Origin: Pyrinomonadaceae bacterium
GTDB lineage: Bacteria; Acidobacteriota; Blastocatellia; Pyrinomonadales; Pyrinomonadaceae
Reading direction: 5' to 3'
Length of the DNA stretch: 7,493 nucleotides
Assembly (NCBI GenBank): GCA_014379075.1
Contig: JACMMN010000043.1
Coordinates: 1 to 7,493, forward strand
Shown here piece by piece: positions 1 through 5,739 of the stretch. Within the stretch, counting starts at the first letter, position 1. Every line of letters starts with the position of its first letter. Both the position numbers and the translations under genes were made by a program. Under the pieces are notes generated by a model. That model searched no databases and had not been told where the DNA came from. It saw only the letters and a program-made list of their open reading frames with translations.

Positions 1-11
1 ATCGGCTTTGA

Positions 12-40
12 TTGACATCATACACGCTTGTGTTTGTGAT
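12..40 (+). promoter_or_regulatory. candidate sigma70-type promoter for the protease/permease unit
   Basis: A perfect -35 hexamer TTGACA lies at 12-17. After a 17-base spacer, TGTGAT at 35-40 matches four of six bases of the -10 consensus. Transcription would then start near 47, leaving a leader of about 27 bases before the ATG at 74. The -10 match is weak, and the promoter consensus of this organism is unknown, so this is a candidate only. It matters because it sits inside the upstream-extended reading frame that begins at 8, which argues for the ATG at 74 as the true start. Confidence 0.4.
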
Positions 41-73
41 AAGATTTACGGTTGGCTCGGGCAATTTTTTAAC

Positions 74-1717
74 ATGGCAGTCGGCATAATTATTCATATC
101 TCGGTAGGTTCGGAAAAGCGGACCGAGTTTTTCACCGAAGACCATCTCCGCATTGGTTCGGATGAGAATTGCGACCTCCAAATCCACACCAAACAGCTTG
201 AAAATGTCGGTATCTGGATAGAATTGGAAAACACGGACGGGGTTTTTCGGGTAACGAATTTCGACCCGGCGCTAAATCTCACGATAAACGCTAAACCGCT
301 GCGCCGCTTCATCGCCATTTCGGACGGCGATCTCCTTAAGATACAGAATACCGACATATCGTTTTCGTTTTTCTCGCTGACCGAAAAACCGTCGTTAATT
401 ACAACCAACCGCGATCAGCCCCACATCGCTCAATTTATAGAGGAAGCGGCGTTGGAATCCGCTGTTTCGCCAAAGCGCGACGACGCGAAGGCGTTCCTCC
501 GCGAGTTTTCGCGTGAATTGATGCGGGAAGTAAGCTGGACGACCAAAGCGATCACCTTCGTTTTGGCGCTCGGATTTATTTCCGGCGTGCTTTATCTTGG
601 ATTTGCTGTCAGCAAGGAATTGAGGGAAAGCCGAGAGCAGGCGGAAAGACAGAACAATATAATCGAAAAGCTCGAGAAGCAGCTGGGTCTGACCAACGAT
701 CAGATAAGTGAGCTTGATAAAGCCAACAAGGACATTATCAGGACAGTTTCACTCGCCCAGAATCTTCGCGTGGATTATGGAAACGGCGTCTGTCTGATCG
801 TAGGCGTTTACGATCTGGTCGATCGCTCGTCAGGCAGGACGCTCAAATACCCAGACCCGCAGGCGTTCAGGCCGAATCCGTATGAACCGGCGGCCAACGA
901 AGATCCTTCGCCGCAAACGGCGCAGGCACAAACCGGGCTTACGACCGAGGGAAACGGAAGCCCTGTCGAGTACGATTTTATCGGAACGGGCTTTCATGTC
1001 GGAGGCGGTTATATCGTAACGAATCGCCACGTGCTTTCGCCGTGGACCGAAGATGACCTCGTTAAACAAATGATGCGCGAATCAAACGGACGCGCACGTC
1101 TAAAACGTCTGGTAATCTATTTCCCAAATTTGCCGCAGCCTTACACATTAAAAATTCGCCAAACCGGCGGCCGTGAAGACCTGGCGATCGCTTCCATCGA
1201 TCCGGCATTGCTTCCGCCTGAAGTTCCGGTGATACCTCTGGAAACCGACACCGAGGCTTCGACCATCGGCAAAACAGTGGTGACGATGGGTTACCCGAGC
1301 GGCCCGGACCGGCTGCTGGCAATGGTCGATGATGAAGAGGCCAAATCGATCAACACGCGTTTCGGAAATTCGCGGCAGAATTTGATCAATTTTCTCGCCC
1401 AGTCGAAAAAGATCGTGCCCCTGACGACGCAGGGAGCGATAACCGATCTCGACACTCGCCGGATCGTGCATGACGCGAAGACCGCTGAAGGCGGTTCCGG
1501 CGCACCTCTGTTTGGGCAAACGGGTAAGGTGATCGGCGTGAATTTCGGCGTTTTCACAGAAAATACAGCCGCGAATATGGCTGTACCGATCGGTTTTGCC
1601 ATCGAGCTGCTCAAGAAGGCCGGCTGGAGATCCGCCGAAGAGATGCAGCAGGAAGCAGCCACACAGAATCAGTTGGCGGAGGCGAATACTAACACGTCGT
1701 CGGCAAAGCCGCAGTAA
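74..1717 (+). CDS. membrane-anchored trypsin-like serine protease with N-terminal FHA-like domain
   Basis: The product is 547 residues from the ATG at 74. Residues about 5-103 resemble a forkhead-associated (FHA) beta-sandwich, including the turn LRIGSDENCDLQI at 25-37. One hydrophobic helix follows at about 159-180, preceded by basic residues. A charged, probably coiled-coil stretch spans 181-228, then a Pro/Ala/Gln-rich linker at about 258-298. The C-terminal part is a chymotrypsin-fold protease. Its triad is visible: His319 in TNRHV, Asp369 in REDLAIA and Ser475 in GGSGAP. The predicted topology puts the FHA-like part in the cytoplasm and the protease outside the inner membrane. The Arg of the usual FHA Gly-Arg pair is Ser29, and no Ser-x-x-His motif is seen, so phosphothreonine binding is doubtful. 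An in-frame ATG at 8 would add 22 residues, but it precedes the candidate promoter and the FHA start. No Shine-Dalgarno is seen before 74. The substrate is unknown; HtrA-like quality control or regulated processing are possibilities. The permease gene follows 40 bases downstream, probably in the same operon. Confidence 0.88.
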   Translation: MAVGIIIHISVGSEKRTEFFTEDHLRIGSDENCDLQIHTKQLENVGIWIELENTDGVFRVTNFDPALNLTINAKPLRRFIAISDGDLLKIQNTDISFSFFSLTEKPSLITTNRDQPHIAQFIEEAALESAVSPKRDDAKAFLREFSRELMREVSWTTKAITFVLALGFISGVLYLGFAVSKELRESREQAERQNNIIEKLEKQLGLTNDQISELDKANKDIIRTVSLAQNLRVDYGNGVCLIVGVYDLVDRSSGRTLKYPDPQAFRPNPYEPAANEDPSPQTAQAQTGLTTEGNGSPVEYDFIGTGFHVGGGYIVTNRHVLSPWTEDDLVKQMMRESNGRARLKRLVIYFPNLPQPYTLKIRQTGGREDLAIASIDPALLPPEVPVIPLETDTEASTIGKTVVTMGYPSGPDRLLAMVDDEEAKSINTRFGNSRQNLINFLAQSKKIVPLTTQGAITDLDTRRIVHDAKTAEGGSGAPLFGQTGKVIGVNFGVFTENTAANMAVPIGFAIELLKKAGWRSAEEMQQEAATQNQLAEANTNTSSAKPQ

Positions 1718-1757
1718 GCCGTTGGAACGCGGACATGATGCCCGCATTTCCCTTCTT

Positions 1758-2861
1758 ATGGACAGTCTTGTTTTTTCAAACATGTTTCATCGCCCGGCGC
1801 GCACCTTTGTGAGCATCCTGGGCATCGCGGTCGGCGTTTTGCTGATCGTTTTTACGGTCGGGCTGTCTAATGGCTCGATGCGGGAGCAAGCCAACCGCGA
1901 GGCTAATGTCGGAGCCGAGATCTTTTTTCGTCCTTCAGGCTCGATCGGGATGAGCGGAACCGACTCTTTTCGTCTTTCGGCATCCTTGGTCAATGAGATA
2001 AAAAAGGTCGAAGGCGTTTCAAATGCGGTCGGGATCGGACAAAATTCGGTTGATGCGGCTGATACCAACACAGGCAAACGTCTCATAGACGGCGTCAATT
2101 TGGACGAATATGCTTTAATTTCCGGGCTTCATATTGTCGAAGGCCGCGCGTTTTCCAACAATGCGGACGAGGCGATCATCGACACCGCATGGCAGAAACA
2201 AAAAAACGTGGAAGTCGGTCAGACCATCCCGATCTATGAGCGGCCTTTCACTGTAGTTGGCACCTACGAACCGGCCGGCGGTGCCCGTATAAAAATTCCG
2301 CTGCCGCTAATGCAAACCCAGATCGGGAGCGACGGAAAACTTTCGTCTATCCTGATATCGATTAAGCCCGGATTCACAGTCGATGAGGTCGGACAAAGTC
2401 TTCTAACAACTTTTCCCGATCATCAGATCGTCAGAACAAAAGATCTCGAAGAGCTTTACATGGCAGGTTTCCCTGCCATGAATATTTTTCTCAACGTATT
2501 TATCGGTGTCGCCGCCGTGATCAGCTCGCTCGTAATTTTACTGACCATGTACACGACCGTCACTGAACGAACTCGGCAGATCGGCATAATGAAATCGCTC
2601 GGGATGAGCAACACTCGGATAGGCTGGACGATAACGCAGGAAGCTTTACTGATAAGTTTTTGCGGCATAGTCGGCGGTATTTTGCTGACTGTTTTGATGA
2701 CTTACTTGCTGGGCAAAGTGACCACTCTGACTGTCGAGTTTAGTTTCTGGGTCATCGGCCTGACTTTTATCGTCGGCCTTTTAGGCGGAGCGATCGGAGC
2801 ACTTTATCCGGCTATGAGAGCAGCCAGGCTTGACGCCGTCGAGGCCTTGAGTTACGAATAG
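1758..2861 (+). CDS. ABC transporter permease, MacB/FtsX family
   Basis: The product is 367 residues. TM1 (about 16-37) follows a short N-terminal segment ending in RPART, typical of MacB/LolC-type permeases. Residues about 40-235 form the extracytoplasmic MacB-like periplasmic core domain. The FtsX domain follows, with helices at about 242-267, 296-318 and 329-352. Between the second and third helices, ERTRQIGIMKSLGMS (270-284) is the conserved cytoplasmic coupling segment that contacts the ATPase. The C-terminus ALYPAMRAARLDAVEALSYE is the family's usual ending. Such permeases work with a LolD/MacB-type ATPase in lipoprotein sorting, efflux or other mechanotransmission across the envelope. 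No ATPase gene is in this window, so the partner must be encoded elsewhere. The ATG at 1758 is chosen because the family homology starts there. No other in-frame ATG lies between it and 1596, and an extension would run into the protease gene. There is no clear Shine-Dalgarno. The substrate cannot be inferred. Confidence 0.9.
   Translation: MDSLVFSNMFHRPARTFVSILGIAVGVLLIVFTVGLSNGSMREQANREANVGAEIFFRPSGSIGMSGTDSFRLSASLVNEIKKVEGVSNAVGIGQNSVDAADTNTGKRLIDGVNLDEYALISGLHIVEGRAFSNNADEAIIDTAWQKQKNVEVGQTIPIYERPFTVVGTYEPAGGARIKIPLPLMQTQIGSDGKLSSILISIKPGFTVDEVGQSLLTTFPDHQIVRTKDLEELYMAGFPAMNIFLNVFIGVAAVISSLVILLTMYTTVTERTRQIGIMKSLGMSNTRIGWTITQEALLISFCGIVGGILLTVLMTYLLGKVTTLTVEFSFWVIGLTFIVGLLGGAIGALYPAMRAARLDAVEALSYE
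2459..2489 (+). repeat. perfect 9-bp inverted repeat plus T-rich tail inside the permease gene
   Basis: CATGGCAGG (2459-2467) and CCTGCCATG (2472-2480) are perfect inverted copies separated by the four-base loop TTTC. AATATTTTT follows directly at 2481-2489. The shape is that of a Rho-independent terminator, but it lies inside the permease reading frame, where it encodes the residues around YMAGFPAMNIF (234-244). The structure is certain from the sequence. A role in premature termination, pausing or mRNA stability is inference, and chance is possible. Confidence 0.5.
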
Positions 2862-2864
2862 ACG

Positions 2865-4496
2865 TCACGCAACCGGTTGATTTCTGGCATTGATATTCGT
2901 TTGTTCCGCCATTATCAATCTTTCACCGTCAACGTCTTTATCCAAGATCTTTTGCGGTTTCGGCAAAAATAATACCGTTATCAAAGCGAGCAGGGACATA
3001 AAAGCCCCGACCCAAAAAACAGGATGGATCGCTGCTGCCATGGCTTGCTGCAATATTTCCAGTGTCTCGGCGGGCAAACTTTCCTTTGCCGTCGGTTCTA
3101 TCAGGGCATTCGGGTTTGCAGCAAAATCGGCGGCCTGAACGACCGTCAAATTAGTGCTTCCGTCGGCCGCAACTTTATTAAGCTGCGTCGCGAGCCCGGC
3201 GGTCAAAACCGCTCCCATAATCGCAACGCCCAATGCTCCGCCGATCGAGCGCGAAAATTGATTCAGCGATGTCGCGATACCGAGCTTTGTCCGCTCGACG
3301 GCCTGCTGGACGGCGATCAAAAGCGTCAGCATCGTCAGGCCCAACCCGCTTCCTATCAACACGAGGTCGAGATAAAGCCAGATTCGCGGCGTTCCGCGTT
3401 CGAAAAGCGCCAATAAAATAAATCCGAAGGTGAGAACGACAAACCCAAAGATCGTGATACCGCGATAGCCGACCTTTAACATCAAACGTCCACCCACAAC
3501 CGACATGGTCACCCAGCTCAGCATCAAAGGCGTAAGTAGCGAACCGGCTTCGGTTGCAGAAAAACCCAGAGCGCCTTGCGCAAAAAGGGGGATGAACGAG
3601 ATCGCTCCGAACATCGCGACGCCGCCTAGAAAACCCGCCGCCACCGATATTGCGACAGTCCGGTTGCCGAATAGATCGAAAGGTATTATGGGGTCTTTTG
3701 CCCGCTTTTCAACCCAAAAGAAAACCAGAAGCATCGCCACGGAAAGGCCTACCAGCAAAAGGCTGGATGGAGCGAATAACGCCGCTATCGATGAGCCGCT
3801 TTCAACCATCACGAGCATGAGTAGGCTGATGGCAACCATCAATAACGCTGCTCCGGCGTAGTCGATAGAAGGCCTCTTGTCCAATTTCGGCTCCTTTAAC
3901 GCGATCCCGATAATGAGCGCGGCGGCGATCCCGATCGGCAGATTGATCCAAAACACCCAACGCCACGAAAGCTGATCCGTGACAAACCCGCCGATGACAG
4001 GCCCGATAATGCTCGAAAGCCCCCAAACCCCGCTGAAATAAGCCTGCATCTTGGCGCGTTCCTCAACCGTGAACGAGTCGCCGATAATGGTCATGCCGAG
4101 GGGAACGAGCGCTCCGGCCCCAAGTCCCTGGATCGAACGAAAGACGATCAATTGCGTCATTGAGGTGGAAAACCCTGAGAGCAGAGTGCCCAGGAGAAAG
4201 ATCCCGATACCGATCTGATAGAGCAGCCGTCGGCCGTAAAGATCGGACAATTTCCCCCAAACCGGAACCGTAACGGTCGATGTTACAAGATAGGCCGAAA
4301 AAACCCAGCTATAATGGTTAAGCCCGCCGAGCGTCGCGATCACGGTCGGCATCGCCGTTCCGACAACAGTCGCTTCGAGCGCGGCGATAAACATTCCGGT
4401 CATCACGCCGCCCGTCACTGCCCAACGCCGTTTCGGGGACATTTCAAGCAGCGGCCTGGCACTTGTGTCCATTTTGTTTTGACTGCTGTCGTTCAT
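2865..4496 (-). CDS. MFS drug exporter, DHA2 (EmrB/QacA) 14-helix family
   Basis: The product is 543 residues, normal for 14-helix drug:proton antiporters of the DHA2 family, which expel toxic compounds across the inner membrane using the proton gradient. Visible family signatures are LEATVVGTAMPTV at 40-52 (motif D1 region), GKLSDLYGRR at 81-90 (motif A), FRSIQGLGAGALVPLG at 119-134 (motif B, with its Arg), GLSSIIGPVIGG at 159-170 (motif C, the antiporter motif) and WRWVFWINLPIGI at 178-190. A hydrophilic extracytoplasmic loop at about 439-489 precedes the last helix, also typical. The start is the first ATG; Met9 is an alternative, and neither has a clear Shine-Dalgarno. The gene lies 113 bases downstream of the acyltransferase gene on the same strand and may be cotranscribed with it. 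No TetR- or MarR-type regulator and no membrane-fusion (EmrA-like) partner is adjacent. The drug or metabolite exported cannot be read from sequence. Confidence 0.93.
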   Translation of the reverse strand: MNDSSQNKMDTSARPLLEMSPKRRWAVTGGVMTGMFIAALEATVVGTAMPTVIATLGGLNHYSWVFSAYLVTSTVTVPVWGKLSDLYGRRLLYQIGIGIFLLGTLLSGFSTSMTQLIVFRSIQGLGAGALVPLGMTIIGDSFTVEERAKMQAYFSGVWGLSSIIGPVIGGFVTDQLSWRWVFWINLPIGIAAALIIGIALKEPKLDKRPSIDYAGAALLMVAISLLMLVMVESGSSIAALFAPSSLLLVGLSVAMLLVFFWVEKRAKDPIIPFDLFGNRTVAISVAAGFLGGVAMFGAISFIPLFAQGALGFSATEAGSLLTPLMLSWVTMSVVGGRLMLKVGYRGITIFGFVVLTFGFILLALFERGTPRIWLYLDLVLIGSGLGLTMLTLLIAVQQAVERTKLGIATSLNQFSRSIGGALGVAIMGAVLTAGLATQLNKVAADGSTNLTVVQAADFAANPNALIEPTAKESLPAETLEILQQAMAAAIHPVFWVGAFMSLLALITVLFLPKPQKILDKDVDGERLIMAEQTNINARNQPVA

Positions 4497-4513
4497 TAGA
4501 TAGAGGTCTGAAC

Positions 4514-4632
4514 CACCTGCGATCCGGCGGGCTTATTCATGAGTTCGAGTTTCAAGTTTGAATACAACGCAAAGTGAAACTTTGAACCTGAAACCTGAAA
4601 CACTCGAATTCAGCCACCCGCTACCGCAGGTG
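4514..4632. repeat. nested imperfect inverted repeat (about 119 bases) between acyltransferase and exporter genes
   Basis: Three arm pairs share nearly the same centre (about 4573-4576). The outer pair is CACCTGCG (4514-4521) with CGCAGGTG (4625-4632). The middle pair is GCGGG (4527-4531) with CCCGC (4617-4621). The inner pair is GAGTTCGAGT (4541-4550) with ACTCGAATTC (4602-4611), nine of ten complementary plus one G-T. The centre is rich in tgaaac-like 6-7-base units (4575-4601), including two tandem TGAAACC-like copies with period 7. The right arm covers the stop codon and last codons of the acyltransferase. There is no T-run on the minus-strand exit side, so it does not look like an intrinsic terminator. 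It could be a dispersed intergenic repeat (MITE- or REP-like), or an mRNA structure at the junction of the two genes. I see no target-site duplication. Confidence 0.5.
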
Positions 4633-5530
4633 ATTCCCGACTGAATTCCGCCCGGTCCATTTCACCAAGCTCGCCGATCTTCGTCATCAGAAAATCGGAG
4701 ATCTCTTTATGCGTCCGCACGGAATTGCGTTTACCGTAGAATTCGCTTAGGTCGATCGGCTCGCCGAACCAGACCCTGACCTTTTCACCGCCTGTCCAAT
4801 TCCCTAGAACCTGTTTTGCAAGTTCGTTACGAAGTCCTGCGATAAATACTGGAATTACCTGCGGGTGGGCCTCGAAGATAACCTTTCCAATCCCCGTTTG
4901 GGCCGGCAGAAAGCTGTACGGATCGCCATCCAGATTACGTTTGCCTTCAGGATGAAAACCGACCACGTTGCCGTGCCCGAAAGAGCAGATACGTATCAGC
5001 TCCCTGACCGAAAATTTGTCGAACACCCGCTTTTCCGCTTCTTTTTTCTCGCGAAAAAATGGCGGGTACATAGACCACCAGCCCATCATGAGATTCACGA
5101 ACCAGCCTAGCGGATTATCGTAAAAGAATTTGGCCCGAACCGGAAAAAACAAGGTGATCGGTCGCTTCGTCCGTCGAAAAATTACGCTCGACACCGTGTA
5201 CATATCGAAGAATGAGCGGTGATTGGCGACGAGCACTAGAGGCCGGTCCACCTCGCTTTGTTCGAAGTGCTCTATGCCATGGACATTAATCAAATTGTAT
5301 GTGGCAAGATATATCCATAATGAACCGACATGCCGTTGGCAAAAGGTCCAAAACCTTTTCCATCGTCCGTAATTCATCCTTCTCACGAGGCGAAAACCCG
5401 CCGACTCTGTAAAATTCAGAGGAGCGATCTCGTCCCGGGTGGGGTAATTATCGTCGGAAATACTTTGAACTCCGGACGGCGGATCATTAACAAGGCTGTT
5501 ATCGACCATAAATACGGCTAAGTTTATCAT
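4610..5530 (-). CDS. PlsC-like 1-acylglycerol-3-phosphate acyltransferase (LPLAT family)
   Basis: The product is 306 residues. PlsC-type enzymes move a fatty acyl chain to the sn-2 position of lysophosphatidate or related lysolipids at the cytoplasmic face of the inner membrane. The catalytic block HX4D is visible as NHRSFFD (His104, Asp109). The phosphate-binding block is HPEGKRN at 193-199, a variant of FPEGTRS that keeps Pro, Glu195, Gly and Arg. The later block IPVFIAGL lies at 226-233. Residues 1 to about 55 form a polar extension with no recognisable domain, and Met52 could be an alternative start. The first ATG (5530) and Met8 (5509) both lack a Shine-Dalgarno. The substrate could be another acyl acceptor such as an ornithine lipid or lipid A intermediate, as the family is broad. 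It is the first gene of a possible two-gene unit with the exporter, and its last codons lie in a nested inverted repeat. Confidence 0.85.
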   Translation of the reverse strand: MINLAVFMVDNSLVNDPPSGVQSISDDNYPTRDEIAPLNFTESAGFRLVRRMNYGRWKRFWTFCQRHVGSLWIYLATYNLINVHGIEHFEQSEVDRPLVLVANHRSFFDMYTVSSVIFRRTKRPITLFFPVRAKFFYDNPLGWFVNLMMGWWSMYPPFFREKKEAEKRVFDKFSVRELIRICSFGHGNVVGFHPEGKRNLDGDPYSFLPAQTGIGKVIFEAHPQVIPVFIAGLRNELAKQVLGNWTGGEKVRVWFGEPIDLSEFYGKRNSVRTHKEISDFLMTKIGELGEMDRAEFSRESPAVAGG

Positions 5531-5674
5531 TTACAAACTAACGAAAGAAATCGGCCGCATTCGCATTTCCGGCTAAAATAGATCGACATGTAAGCAGAAT
5601 TAGTTGTATCATTAGGTAGTCAATTTTATCCGTATTCCAACCAAGATAATAATTTTATCGGCCTGGCGAATCAC

Positions 5675-5709
5675 TTTCGCGAAAATTATCCCTCGGCTCG
5701 GAATATTCC
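5675..5709. promoter_or_regulatory. two perfect 10-bp palindromes, possible operator sites
   Basis: TTTCGCGAAA (5675-5684) and GGAATATTCC (5700-5709) are both perfect palindromes. Their centres are 25 bases apart, and they lie 31-65 bases upstream of the metalloprotease ATG. Their sequences differ, so they are not two copies of one site. Dimeric regulators bind sites of this kind, but no regulator gene is in the window and the role is inferred. Confidence 0.3.
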
Positions 5710-5726
5710 ACCCTTTCAAATATTTT

Positions 5727-5731
5727 AGGAG
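5727..5731 (+). promoter_or_regulatory. Shine-Dalgarno of the metalloprotease gene
   Basis: AGGAG at 5727-5731 is followed by an eight-base spacer to the ATG at 5740. It is the only clear ribosome binding site seen in the window, and it fixes the start of the metalloprotease, which agrees with a signal peptide beginning there. Confidence 0.8.
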
Positions 5732-5739
5732 ATCGCAGT

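Larger units (their letters stand above)
5531..5739. promoter_or_regulatory. divergent intergenic region between acyltransferase and metalloprotease genes
   Basis: These 209 bases separate two divergent genes and should hold both promoters. The stretch 5600-5660 is AT-rich. GATAAT at 5645-5650 is a -10-like hexamer for the plus strand but lacks a matching -35. TTGACT on the minus strand (plus 5618-5623) resembles a -35 without a good -10. The interrupted inverted repeat GATAA-N5-TTATC lies at 5645-5659. I cannot assign a promoter confidently to either gene. Confidence 0.4.

Noticed and set aside
8..73. Upstream start (ATG at 8) for the serine protease
   Set aside because: The 22 extra residues add no recognisable element, and a candidate -35/-10 pair lies within them. 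The FHA-like domain begins right after the ATG at 74.
1596..1757. Upstream start (ATG at 1596) for the permease
   Set aside because: The extra 54 residues are Arg/Ser/Pro-rich and overlap the end of the protease gene out of frame. Permease homology begins at the ATG at 1758.
1148..1783. 211-codon open frame on the minus strand
   Set aside because: It lies antisense across the catalytic part of the protease gene. The product is rich in Arg and Cys with no recognisable domain, and the plus-strand protein has clear catalytic motifs.
3024..3416. 130-codon open frame on the plus strand
   Set aside because: It is antisense to the exporter gene, whose motifs and helices are unambiguous. The product is Arg/Gln-rich with no recognisable domain.
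5531..5739. Possible tRNA, small RNA gene or riboswitch in the largest intergenic region
   Set aside because: I see no cloverleaf, no long conserved-looking stem and no terminator; only short palindromes and AT-rich sequence are present.
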